DNA of 13,874 nucleotides from contig NZ_CAMHRZ010000066.1 of assembly GCF_946187255.1 (NCBI RefSeq), positions 1-13,874 of the forward strand, written 5' to 3'. This document shows positions 6,180 to 12,835 of the stretch, piece after piece (position 1 is the stretch's first letter; the number at the start of each line of letters is the position of its first letter). The stretch is from an uncultured Ruminococcus sp. (GTDB lineage Bacteria; Bacillota; Clostridia; Oscillospirales; Ruminococcaceae). Below the pieces are notes generated by a model, which saw only the letters and a program-made list of their open reading frames with translations, searched no databases and was not told the DNA's origin. Made by a program: the position numbers and the translations under genes.

Positions 6180-7694
6180 TTATTTATGCTGCATAAACTT
6201 ATCCGCAAACTCTTTCAGCACTTCCTTGAGCGCCTTCTCGTTATCTGCGGTAAGCTCCTTAGTGTCTCTTATGGACGCGAGTATATCGGGGTGAGACTCA
6301 TCGAGGAACACGAAGAGATCCTTTTCGTATTCGCGTATGTCCTCAACGGGTATCTTTTTAAGGTAATTATTTACAACAGCGTAGATTATCACTACCTGCT
6401 TCTCAACGTCAACAGGGGAGTTCTTCGACTGTTTCAGTACCTCAACTATACGCTCGCCCTGTGCCAGTCTGTCCTTGGTATCCTGGTCGAGATCGGAGCC
6501 GAACTGGGAGAAGCTCTGCAGTTCTCTGTACTGCGAGTACAGCAGCTTCAAGGGACCCGATACCTTCTTCATAGCCTTTATCTGAGCCGAACCGCCGACA
6601 CGCGATACCGAGATACCGGGATTTACGGCAGGTCTTACGCCCGAGAAGAACAGCTCTGTCTCCAGGAATATCTGACCGTCTGTGATGGAAATAACGTTTG
6701 TGGGTATGTACGCCGAAACGTCGCCCGCCTGTGTCTCGATGATAGGCAGTGCGGTTATGGAACCGCCGCCGTTGTCCTCATTCAGGCAGCAGGCTCTTTC
6801 CAGCAGTCTTGAATGCAGGTAGAAAACGTCGCCGGGATATGCTTCACGGCCCGTAGGTCTTTTCAGCAGCAGCGACATGGTTCTGTATGCCACAGCGTGC
6901 TTGGAAAGGTCGTCGTATACACAAAGCACATCCTTGCCCTGTAACATGAAATACTCTGCCATCGCAACGCCCGCATAAGGTGCGATGTACTGCAAAGGCG
7001 CCATCTCCGACGCAGTTGCGGATACGACTATGGAATAATCCATAGCATCGTTCTTTGTCAGCGTATCCACTATGTTTGCAACGGTGGATATCTTCTGACC
7101 GATGGCGACATAGATACATATAACGTTCTTGCCCTTCTGATTGATTATCGTATCCAGGGCGATAGTGGTCTTGCCTGTCTGTCTGTCGCCTATTATAAGT
7201 TCACGCTGACCTCTGCCTACGGGTATCATGGAGTCGATAGCCTTGATACCTGTCTGGAGGGGCCTGCTTACCGATTTTCTTGTTATTATACCGAATGCGG
7301 GGCTCTCAACGGGTCTTGTCTCGGTGGTGAGCACAGCGCCCTTGCCGTCGATAGGAGCGCCCAGTGCGTTCACTACTCTGCCCAGCATCGCATCGCCTAC
7401 GGGTACGGAAACTATCCTGCCCGTTCTCTTGACGTTTGAGCCTTCTCTGATGCCTTCTTCGGAACCCAGCAGTACGCAGCCGACGAAATCCTGTTCCAGG
7501 TTCATCGCCATACCGTAAGTGCCGTTCTCAAATTCCAGCAGCTCGCCCGACATACACTTCTCCAGTCCGTTGACCCTTGAAATGCCGTCGCCCACCGTAC
7601 ATACCGTGCCCACGTCATCAAGCACCAGCTTGGTACGGTAGTTCTTTATCTGTGATTTTATCAGACCTGTTATCTCATCAGGACGTAAATTCAT
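6180..7694 (-). CDS. atpA: F1Fo ATP synthase alpha subunit
   Basis: Alpha forms the F1 hexamer with beta and carries non-catalytic nucleotide sites. It is 504 residues long, full length. Motifs: Walker A GDRQTGKT (169-176), the Walker B region DVLCVYDDLSKHAVAYR (about 255-271), PGDVFYLHSRLLERA (about 287-301), and the arginine finger in VSRVGGSAQ (R365) that reaches the catalytic site of beta. The N-terminus MNLRPDEITGLIKSQI is the delta-binding helix. The ATG at 7694 follows a purine-rich GGAAGGGAACGGAA stretch. A 74-bp gap with a decayed 20-bp tandem repeat separates it from atpH. Confidence 0.98.
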   Translation of the reverse strand: MNLRPDEITGLIKSQIKNYRTKLVLDDVGTVCTVGDGISRVNGLEKCMSGELLEFENGTYGMAMNLEQDFVGCVLLGSEEGIREGSNVKRTGRIVSVPVGDAMLGRVVNALGAPIDGKGAVLTTETRPVESPAFGIITRKSVSRPLQTGIKAIDSMIPVGRGQRELIIGDRQTGKTTIALDTIINQKGKNVICIYVAIGQKISTVANIVDTLTKNDAMDYSIVVSATASEMAPLQYIAPYAGVAMAEYFMLQGKDVLCVYDDLSKHAVAYRTMSLLLKRPTGREAYPGDVFYLHSRLLERACCLNEDNGGGSITALPIIETQAGDVSAYIPTNVISITDGQIFLETELFFSGVRPAVNPGISVSRVGGSAQIKAMKKVSGPLKLLYSQYRELQSFSQFGSDLDQDTKDRLAQGERIVEVLKQSKNSPVDVEKQVVIIYAVVNNYLKKIPVEDIREYEKDLFVFLDESHPDILASIRDTKELTADNEKALKEVLKEFADKFMQHK

Positions 7695-7729
7695 AATTTT
7701 CCGTTCCCTTCCGTATGTTTAAATGAAAC

Positions 7730-7789
7730 TGCGCGATCTTACGCTCACTTACGCGATCTAACGATAGCTTATGCGATCGTGTTCGTGAT
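7730..7789. repeat. Degenerate 20-bp tandem repeat at the atpH/atpA junction
   Basis: Three consecutive 20-bp units (7730-7749, 7750-7769, 7770-7789) share the core T(G/A)(C/T)GCGATC(T/G). On the minus strand, ATCGCATAAG and ATCGCGTAAG begin successive units, so the last Ile-Ala-stop codons of atpH appear to have been duplicated downstream and then diverged. The third unit lies inside atpH. The repeat is imperfect and only its first ten positions are well kept. Confidence 0.5.
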
Positions 7790-8317
7790 CTGCGCTTTCA
7801 GCTTATCGAGCCTTGTCTTAACGCTTGAATCCAGCTCGGTGTTGCCGTAGCGGACTATTATGCCGCCTATTATCGACTTATCCACCTGTTCTGTCAGCAC
7901 TATGCGTCTGCCTGTGGACTTGCCCAGTTTATCGGTCAGGCGCTTTCTCAGCTCTGCCGTGAGGGGCTGTGCCGTGACTGCGGTCACTTCCAGCAGACCC
8001 AGCTTGTCGTTGTACATCTGCCTGAACTCAGTGTATATCTCGTCCAGCTTATCTGCCCTGTTCTTTTCGGCTGTAAGGCACAGAAAATCCAGCAGCAGAC
8101 CGTCTATCTTATTGCCGAATACAGCATTCAGGCTCTCGGTCTTTTCTTTGCCCGATATGAGCGGTGATGCCAGAAATCTCAGATATTCAGCGCAGTCCTT
8201 GTTCTTCATCAGCTCTTCAAACTCGGTGTAATCGCCAAACACCTTTTCCAGCTTGTCCTGCTCGGTACACAGCTCGAACAATGCGGTGCTGTACACCTTG
8301 CCAACTGTCTCAGCCAT
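7769..8317 (-). CDS. atpH: F1Fo ATP synthase delta subunit
   Basis: Delta (OSCP) sits on top of F1 and joins it to the peripheral stalk formed by b. The 182-residue protein has the N-terminal six-helix domain starting ETVGKVYSTALFELC and the conserved C-terminal part with VDKSIIGGIIVRYGNTELDSS (about 144-164), the family signature. Its ATG shares one base with the atpF stop (TGATG), indicating translational coupling. The C-terminal end TNTIA falls in the 20-bp repeat at 7730-7789. Confidence 0.95.
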   Translation of the reverse strand: MAETVGKVYSTALFELCTEQDKLEKVFGDYTEFEELMKNKDCAEYLRFLASPLISGKEKTESLNAVFGNKIDGLLLDFLCLTAEKNRADKLDEIYTEFRQMYNDKLGLLEVTAVTAQPLTAELRKRLTDKLGKSTGRRIVLTEQVDKSIIGGIIVRYGNTELDSSVKTRLDKLKAQITNTIA

Positions 8318-8832
8318 CAGCTTTCACCCACGTTGTCGATGAACTCACCGATCAGTCTTTCGTTGTCAGCGCTGCTCAGATCCTTTTCAATAACAGCCTG
8401 TGCCGCCTGAAAAGCGATATCGGTGATATCGTCCTTGATCTTGTTGACTGCGATCTTCTTTTCGCGCTCGATCTCGTTTCTCGCCTGCTCGGTGATGCCC
8501 TTAGCCTCCACCTTTGCATCAGCGATGATCTCGTCGCTCCTCTTCTGTGCCTTGCGGGTAGCTGCCTGGATTATCTTTGCAGACTCCTCCTTAGCTCCGC
8601 TTATGCGCTGCTCGTAGTCCTGCTCCAGCTTTTCGGCACGTTCCATAGCTTCGTCCGCCTTTTTGTAGGTCTCAGCGACCTCGTTCTTCCTGTCCTCCAT
8701 GACCTTGTTCACCTTGTCGAACAGGAAATGCTTCATCACCAGGAACAGTATCAGCAGGTTGAGCCATGTAGCTATGATCGTAGTGAGATTTACCGACAGA
8801 AAATCGGTAGCGTCACCCGTCGCCATTATCAT
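8317..8832 (-). CDS. atpF: F1Fo ATP synthase b subunit
   Basis: Subunit b forms the peripheral stalk that holds the catalytic head still against rotation. The 171-residue protein has one N-terminal membrane helix (about residues 14-35, NLTTIIATWLNLLILFLV), followed by a long charged coiled coil of Glu, Lys, Ala and Arg. Only one b gene is present, so the stalk is probably a homodimer. The start at 8832 is supported by GGGAGG (8842-8847) 9 nt upstream; the in-frame ATG two codons later would leave a longer spacer. The stop overlaps atpH by one base. Confidence 0.95.
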   Translation of the reverse strand: MIMATGDATDFLSVNLTTIIATWLNLLILFLVMKHFLFDKVNKVMEDRKNEVAETYKKADEAMERAEKLEQDYEQRISGAKEESAKIIQAATRKAQKRSDEIIADAKVEAKGITEQARNEIEREKKIAVNKIKDDITDIAFQAAQAVIEKDLSSADNERLIGEFIDNVGES

Positions 8833-8872
8833 AATGCAAAACCTCCCTTATATCAGACTGCTGTTCGTATCA

Positions 8873-9133
8873 TTACAGCTTGCCGATGAAGGGGTTGCCG
8901 AACATGAGTATCAGTGCAACAACGAATGCGTAGATACCGGTAGACTCTGCCATTGCGACACCGATGAACATGGTTCTTGTGCAGTCGCCCTGTGCTTCGG
9001 GCTGTCTTGCGATGGACTCGATGGTCTTGCCGACAGCGTAGCCCTCGCCGATACCGGGTCCGATACCGGCGATCATTGCCAGACCTGCGCCCAGTGCGGA
9101 ACAACCTAATACAAATGCCTTATCACTTAACAT
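8873..9133 (-). CDS. atpE: F1Fo ATP synthase c subunit (rotor ring), two-carboxylate type
   Basis: Subunit c is an 86-residue hairpin of two membrane helices; a ring of copies carries ions through Fo. Helix 1 holds GAGLAMIAGIGPGIGEGYAVG, the polar loop is ARQPEAQGD, and helix 2 holds AMAESTGIYAF. The ion-binding glutamate is E63. Neighbouring S64 and T65 match the Na+-binding rotors of Ilyobacter and Propionigenium, and helix 1 has E30 where those have glutamine 32. E30 plus E63-S64 is the two-carboxylate Na+ motif described for Fusobacterium nucleatum. Coupling to Na+ is therefore likely but unproven. The start at 9133 is fixed by GGAGG (9142-9146) 8 nt upstream and by family length; a longer frame to 9187 has no such site. 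Confidence 0.96.
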   Translation of the reverse strand: MLSDKAFVLGCSALGAGLAMIAGIGPGIGEGYAVGKTIESIARQPEAQGDCTRTMFIGVAMAESTGIYAFVVALILMFGNPFIGKL

Positions 9134-9170
9134 AATAAAAACCTCCAAAAGTTCTGATAACTTATATTTT

Positions 9171-9184
9171 CGCAGTAAACTGCG
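9171..9184 (-). other. Small hairpin between orf120 and atpE
   Basis: On the minus strand CGCAG-TTTA-CTGCG makes a 5-bp stem with a tetraloop, 3 nt after the stop of the upstream gene and 37 nt before the atpE start. The rest of the 54-nt gap is A/U-rich and ends in a strong GGAGG. Open, AU-rich leaders fit the high translation needed for c, and the stem could be a processing or stability site; this is inference. Confidence 0.35.
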
Positions 9185-9187
9185 CAA

Positions 9188-9550
9188 CTAACAATTTTTG
9201 CCCTCGTCAAAACGGGTACTTAGCTGCGGGTCGTAGAAAGGACATCCGAACCCCAGCATTATATCTATGAGCTTGTTCAGTTCATCTCCGCCCATGCTCC
9301 ATACGCAGTCAAAGGTGACTGTCTGCGGGGTGACGGACACCGTGAACGCGCCCTTGCCGCTCTCGTAATTGTACTCGTCGAGCTTGTCATAGTCCGAAAA
9401 GACCCTGTTTATCTCAGCGAGTATATCCGCCGTCGGCAGTGTCTGCAATCCGCTGATATTTCCGACTTCTTCACAAGCCTGCGCATAAATGTTCTCGTCA
9501 TTATGCACAGCGTCCGGCTCATATTTCCAGAAGGACATATATCTGCCCAT
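9188..9550 (-). CDS. Unrecognised 120-residue soluble protein inserted between atpB and atpE
   Basis: This acidic protein has no signal peptide and no membrane helix, so it should be cytosolic. It begins MGRYMSFWKYEPDAV, has a middle segment TLPTADILAEINRVFSDYDKLDEY, then strands GAFTVSVTPQTVTFDCVW, and ends with DIMLGFGCPFYDPQLSTRFDE. The last segment resembles small uncharacterised proteins I associate with scattered accessory and immunity-like loci in bacteria, but I assign no function. ATG at 9550 is chosen because AAGGAG lies 6 nt upstream and overlaps the atpB stop; an alternative start at 9583 would overlap atpB. With only 10 bp after atpB and 54 bp before atpE, it must be co-transcribed with the Fo genes. 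Standard F1Fo operons have no gene here. Confidence 0.85.
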   Translation of the reverse strand: MGRYMSFWKYEPDAVHNDENIYAQACEEVGNISGLQTLPTADILAEINRVFSDYDKLDEYNYESGKGAFTVSVTPQTVTFDCVWSMGGDELNKLIDIMLGFGCPFYDPQLSTRFDEGKNC

Positions 9551-9560
9551 GAACTTCTCC

Positions 9561-10286
9561 TTATTCCTCAGCCGCTGCCGCAACGTTAACCATTGTCAGC
9601 GTGGAGAATATGTATGCCTGTATGCATCCCGAGAAGAGGTCGAAATAGATACTCAGCACCGCGGGTATACCTACCTGCAGTACACTGAACGCCCATGAAC
9701 CGAACTCAAAATGCAGATGCAGAGCATCGGATGCGCTGCCCAGCGCGGAATACAGCAGACCTGTTATTACCATACCGCCTGCCACGTTGCCGAAAAGACG
9801 GAACGCCATCGAAGCGGGAGTAGCTATCTCACTGATAAGGTTCAGCGGCAGTATGAAAGCTACAGGTTTTGCAAAGCCTTTAAGATAGCCGACAAAGCCG
9901 TTCGCCTTTATCTTGTGGAAGGTTATCAGTGCGAATGTGACTATCGCCCATGCCGCTGTAACGTTTATGTCCGCCGTCATTGATCTCAGACCCACCATGC
10001 TTATCAGTGCGCCCAGCACTGCGGATACCAGCAGAGTGCCTATATAGGGGGCGTAGTACATCATCTTTTCGCCCATGGACTGCCTTACCATGCCGTTGAC
10101 GAAGTTGACGAACATCTCCGCCACCACCTGTTTTTTGCTTTCGGGCTTCTTTTTCAGGTCTTTGGTCAGCCACAGACAAAGCAGAGTGACCACGACTATT
10201 ATCAGCCAGCCCATAACGACTGTTTCGGTTATTATCAGAGGTCCTATCTCAAAGACTATCTTAGGACCGTCGCCCAATCCGTTCAT
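9561..10286 (-). CDS. atpB: F1Fo ATP synthase a subunit (ion channel)
   Basis: Subunit a is the membrane stator that provides the two ion half-channels next to the c-ring. The 241-residue protein has about five to six membrane segments. The essential arginine lies in the conserved block MAFRLFGNVAGG (R163), and the last helices carry FDLFSGCIQAYIFSTLTMVNV. A conserved early loop reads LRSMTADINVT. The N-terminus FEIGPLIITETVVMGWLI is of the bacterial type. The gene lies 9 bp after atpI; GGAAAGGA is somewhat far (about 12 nt) from its ATG. The stop overlaps the ribosome site of the inserted small gene. Confidence 0.95.
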   Translation of the reverse strand: MNGLGDGPKIVFEIGPLIITETVVMGWLIIVVVTLLCLWLTKDLKKKPESKKQVVAEMFVNFVNGMVRQSMGEKMMYYAPYIGTLLVSAVLGALISMVGLRSMTADINVTAAWAIVTFALITFHKIKANGFVGYLKGFAKPVAFILPLNLISEIATPASMAFRLFGNVAGGMVITGLLYSALGSASDALHLHFEFGSWAFSVLQVGIPAVLSIYFDLFSGCIQAYIFSTLTMVNVAAAAEE

Positions 10287-10295
10287 AACTAAAGT

Positions 10296-10703
10296 CTATC
10301 CTTTCCTGCCGAGAAAATGCCCGGCTGTAAGTATTATCTTAGGGAATAACTGAGGTATCAGTATCCCCGTAAAGTTTGCAAATCCCGTATATGCGGCAGT
10401 ACAGGCAAGCAGTACCAGCACTGTCATGCGAAGCGCATAGCATACGCGCATTTTTCTCACGGCAGCCTTTCTGTCCAGCTTTACCGCACTTTCGCAGCAG
10501 CGTCCGAAGTACTCGAACTGCGCACACATAAATCCGTATCCCAGCCCGAAGCCCAGCAGCTGTGAGACCTTGAAGCCCCATATCAGCGTCACTGCAAAGC
10601 ATAACGCAGTCAGCGCCGCGCCCCATTTGTATATCATCACCAGCAGGGGTCTCGTCACCGAAGTGTTTTTTTCCGAAAGCTTTGGATTTTCACGGTCGTC
10701 CAT
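10296..10703 (-). CDS. atpI: ATP synthase subunit I-like membrane protein
   Basis: AtpI-family proteins are small membrane proteins encoded at the head of ATP synthase operons; they help assemble the c-ring in some species. This 135-residue protein has a polar N-terminus (DDRENPKLSEKNTS), then about four hydrophobic segments (WGAALTALCFAVTLIWG, LLGFGLGYGFMCAQF, MTVLVLLACTAAYTGF, and a last one around GILIPQLFPKIILTAG). The sequence is divergent, as is usual for the family, so the call rests mainly on topology and position directly before atpB. ATG at 10703 is preceded by AGGG at 7 nt; an in-frame TTG at 10709 with AAAGG 6 nt upstream is also possible. Confidence 0.8.
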   Translation of the reverse strand: MDDRENPKLSEKNTSVTRPLLVMIYKWGAALTALCFAVTLIWGFKVSQLLGFGLGYGFMCAQFEYFGRCCESAVKLDRKAAVRKMRVCYALRMTVLVLLACTAAYTGFANFTGILIPQLFPKIILTAGHFLGRKG

Positions 10704-10757
10704 GTACAAGCCCTGCCTTTCGGTATCGTTTTCGGAAATACCCGCACATACAAATCA

Positions 10758-10786
10758 ATTATATCATCTTTTGTCGGTTTTTTAAA
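10758..10786 (-). promoter_or_regulatory. Proximal promoter of the ATP synthase operon
   Basis: On the minus strand TATAAT (10758-10763) is a perfect -10, and TTTAAA (10781-10786) sits 17 nt upstream as a weaker (4/6) -35. Transcription would begin near 10751, about 48 nt before the atpI start. It lies downstream of the stronger promoter at 10889-10917 and could provide constitutive expression. Confidence 0.5.
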
Positions 10787-10865
10787 GGGGTAAAATGAAG
10801 GTTCTTTAAGTTTTACAATTTGTTAACATTTTAACTATTGGAGAAACTTTATACATCGATGAAAT

Positions 10866-10880
10866 ATGACCATTGGTCAT
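10866..10880. promoter_or_regulatory. Palindromic operator-like site 1
   Basis: ATGACCA-T-TGGTCAT is a perfect 7+1+7 inverted repeat. It begins just downstream of the predicted start site of the promoter at 10889-10917, where a bound repressor would block transcription. TGACC/GGTCA palindromes of this size are typical of TetR-like dimeric regulators, but the regulator is not encoded in the window and its family is a guess. Confidence 0.55.
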
Positions 10881-10888
10881 TTATACAC

Positions 10889-10917
10889 ATTCTACCATGC
10901 AGTGCAGTTTTTGTCAA
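10889..10917 (-). promoter_or_regulatory. Distal, probably regulated, promoter of the ATP synthase operon
   Basis: On the minus strand TTGACA (10912-10917), a 17-nt spacer and TAGAAT (10889-10894) match the consensus at 11 of 12 positions. Transcription would start near 10882 and run leftward into atpI with a leader of about 180 nt. Inverted repeats at 10866-10880 and 10926-10940 flank it on both sides. No other leftward gene lies between it and the ATP synthase operon. Confidence 0.7.
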
Positions 10918-10925
10918 GAGTAAAA

Positions 10926-10940
10926 ATGACCAAAAGTCAG
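10926..10940. promoter_or_regulatory. Palindromic operator-like site 2
   Basis: TGACCAAAAGTCA (10927-10939) has the same TGAC-N5-GTCA layout as site 1 and lies exactly 60 bp from it. Its left half (ATGACCA) is identical to site 1, while the right half is degenerate. It is 9 bp upstream of the -35 of the promoter at 10889-10917. A pair spaced by near-integral helical turns would suit cooperative binding or a small loop. Confidence 0.45.
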
Positions 10941-10977
10941 TATTTGTTTCCGCCATACTTTCCCTGAGACGCAAAAC

Positions 10978-11009
10978 ACCCCGAAAACAGGGGTCACTGC
11001 TTTCGGGGT
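10978..11009 (-). terminator. Terminator of the mannanase gene
   Basis: On the minus strand ACCCCGAAA (11001-11009) and TTTCGGGGT (10978-10986) form a perfect 9-bp stem with a 14-nt loop, followed by GTTTTGCG. It begins 22 nt after the mannanase stop at 11031. A GGGGTCACTG direct repeat (10990-10999 and 11005-11014) partly overlaps the loop and one arm. The U-run is short, so termination may be partial. Confidence 0.65.
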
Positions 11010-11030
11010 CACTGTTATGATGTCTGTGTG

Positions 11031-12716
11031 TCAGCCGTTTTCCGCAAGATAGGCATCAAGGTCTGCCGGCCAGCTTTTCAGGTCGGGGAGCTCGTCCAGT
11101 GTAAGCACAAGGTCGCTGCCGTATATCTTGTCCCACATATCAAAAGTGGTATACTGCTCGGAAAGCTGCTTGTCTTTCAGTGTGAACTCGCCGTTCCATG
11201 TTGAGAAGTAAGCCCAGCGGGTGCCCTCATTGAAAGCGGCATCGGGGTCGAACATTGCGCCGTTCTCCGTCTCGGCAATTATCTTGCTGCCTGTGGGCGA
11301 GCATCCTTTCATAAGATCGTAGTAATACTTCTGGGAGGAACAGTCCCTTTCTGCGGGGTAGCAGTCGTAGCCCACTATATCCACATACTCATCACCCGGG
11401 TACCATTCGGGGTTCTGTGCGTTCCATACCCATATCAGATTATCGAGATGGTACTCGTTCACGAATTTATCGTACATCAGCTTGTAGAGTTCAAGGTAAG
11501 CGCTCTTTCCCGATGCTCCCCACCAGAACCACGCCTTGTTGGGATATTTCGGGTCGCCTGCCGCTTCGTGCAGGGGGCGCCAGAGTATCGGTACATCGGC
11601 TTCCGCCAGGGGCTTTAACTGTTCAGCCATATTGTCTATCTCGGCAACTATGGCATCGTAGCCCTCCTTGTCTTCTCCGCTCATGGCTTTTCCCAGGTCA
11701 AAGCTGGTGCTGTCGGTGTAGAAACCTCTCCACCAGGGCTGTCCGTTGGCTTCGAGATACTGTGCGGGCGCGTGCCAGTGCCAGCATATCGTAACTATAC
11801 CGTTCTCATTGTTGTACCAGTCCATAGCCTGCAATGGCACCATATCTCCGCCGCCCGCCTGATGATCCACCTTTGTGGATATGCCGAGACAAGCCACATC
11901 CAGCCCGAGTATAGCGGGTGTTTCGCCTGTGCGCTTTTTTATCTCCTTGAACTCGCGGCTGTCTTTGCCCTCGTTGTCGCCCGAATACTGTCCCGAAATG
12001 GTATACTTTCCGTAGCAGGCACGCAGGAAGCTGTAGAGTCTTTTAGCGTTATCGCTGGCGTTTTTGTTGCAAAGCTCCGCCGCTGTATCGTACTGAGATG
12101 TATCCAGGGCGGGCGCAGGCACGATCTTTATCGTATCCACATAGATATGACCCGTATCTCCCAGTATCCCCAGCTTATGGCTGCCGCCGCCGATAAGTAC
12201 GCGCTCCGCTCTTACCTCGGCAAATCCCTGCTCGGTGGAAGTGAATTTTGCCGCTGCACTGCCGTCAACGGTTATCAGGTTGTTAGAGCCCGAATTGTCG
12301 GTGGCTATGCGCATGATAATGTCATAGCTGCCCTTTGCGGGCATTTCTACATCGAACTCGATGCCGTCGCCCTTTTCGGGTATGGTGACGAAGCCCTCTC
12401 CCGAGAATTCCCCCGCAAAGGTCTTGTCCATCACAAAGGTCTGTCCCACAGGAGTGCCGTCCTCCGCTTCAAGTTCCAGTGAAAAATCCTCCGGAACATC
12501 ATAGACCTCGTTAAGCCCGGATAAATTGAAATCCCCGATAGTTTCCGTGACAGGAGCCTTCTCCTCGGCGGCAGTCTTTCCATCCGTGCTGCTGCCTGTT
12601 TCTGCCTTTGAGGACTTATCCTCTGTCCCGCTGCCTTTTTCTCCGCAGCCGAACATTGCCGCGCTCACAGTAAGTGCAAGTATGAACGCAGACAGTCTTT
12701 TTGCATTTCTTTTCAT
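11031..12716 (-). CDS. Lipoprotein beta-mannanase, CBM35-like domain plus GH26
   Basis: This 561-residue surface enzyme should cleave beta-1,4-mannan or glucomannan. It starts with a signal peptide and a lipobox-like MFGC (Cys24), followed by a Ser/Thr/Glu linker to about residue 55. Residues about 80-200 form a CBM35-like beta-sandwich (LELEAEDGTPVG at the start, IYVDTIKIVP at the end). Residues about 205-555 are a GH26 barrel: YSGDNEG, CWHWHAPAQY, the acid/base Glu in ILWRPLHEAAGD (E384), and the nucleophile in AETENGAM (E484 by alignment with the TEVG/TENG motif). Aromatic WFWWG and WVWNAQNPEWYPGD fit the substrate cleft. No dockerin is present, so anchoring is by lipid. GGAGGG lies 5 nt before the ATG. 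Other GH26 specificities cannot be excluded. No convincing own promoter is visible in the 102-bp gap upstream. Confidence 0.92.
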   Translation of the reverse strand: MKRNAKRLSAFILALTVSAAMFGCGEKGSGTEDKSSKAETGSSTDGKTAAEEKAPVTETIGDFNLSGLNEVYDVPEDFSLELEAEDGTPVGQTFVMDKTFAGEFSGEGFVTIPEKGDGIEFDVEMPAKGSYDIIMRIATDNSGSNNLITVDGSAAAKFTSTEQGFAEVRAERVLIGGGSHKLGILGDTGHIYVDTIKIVPAPALDTSQYDTAAELCNKNASDNAKRLYSFLRACYGKYTISGQYSGDNEGKDSREFKEIKKRTGETPAILGLDVACLGISTKVDHQAGGGDMVPLQAMDWYNNENGIVTICWHWHAPAQYLEANGQPWWRGFYTDSTSFDLGKAMSGEDKEGYDAIVAEIDNMAEQLKPLAEADVPILWRPLHEAAGDPKYPNKAWFWWGASGKSAYLELYKLMYDKFVNEYHLDNLIWVWNAQNPEWYPGDEYVDIVGYDCYPAERDCSSQKYYYDLMKGCSPTGSKIIAETENGAMFDPDAAFNEGTRWAYFSTWNGEFTLKDKQLSEQYTTFDMWDKIYGSDLVLTLDELPDLKSWPADLDAYLAENG

Positions 12717-12792
12717 TGATACCCTCCGTTTTCCGCGGCATTACCCTTCTGCCGCTTATCCATAATATCCTTGTGCCTTTATAACTAAACCG

Positions 12793-12835
12793 CGGCAGAT
12801 AATGTCTGTACTTCTTTTTCAAACATTATCTGCCG
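12793..12835. repeat. Long inverted repeat overlapping the 3' end of the glycosyltransferase gene
   Basis: CGGCAGATAATGT (12793-12805) is the exact inverse complement of ACATTATCTGCCG (12823-12835), a 13-bp perfect stem with a 17-nt loop. One arm encodes the final residues (TADNV) of the glycosyltransferase, and the loop contains its TGA stop (12819-12821). No good U-run follows on either strand, so it is at best a weak terminator or attenuator before the mannanase gene. Confidence 0.7.

Noticed and set aside
5568..6812. Long plus-strand frame of 414 codons antisense to atpG and atpA
   Set aside because: It lies wholly opposite two strongly conserved ATP synthase genes, has no ribosome site, and its translation shows no recognisable domain. 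It is a mirror of codon bias.
9134..9187. Upstream extension of atpE by 18 residues
   Set aside because: It would give a charged N-terminus before a c subunit of normal length, while GGAGG at 9142-9146 fits the ATG at 9133.
10806..10880. Minus-strand 24-codon frame beginning at the ATG inside operator site 1, about 2 nt from the predicted transcript start
   Set aside because: No ribosome site. A leaderless peptide is conceivable, but the ATG is part of the palindrome and nothing else supports coding.
11772..12482. Plus-strand frame of 236 codons antisense to the mannanase
   Set aside because: It is opposite a clear GH26 gene with intact catalytic motifs and has no supporting start signal.
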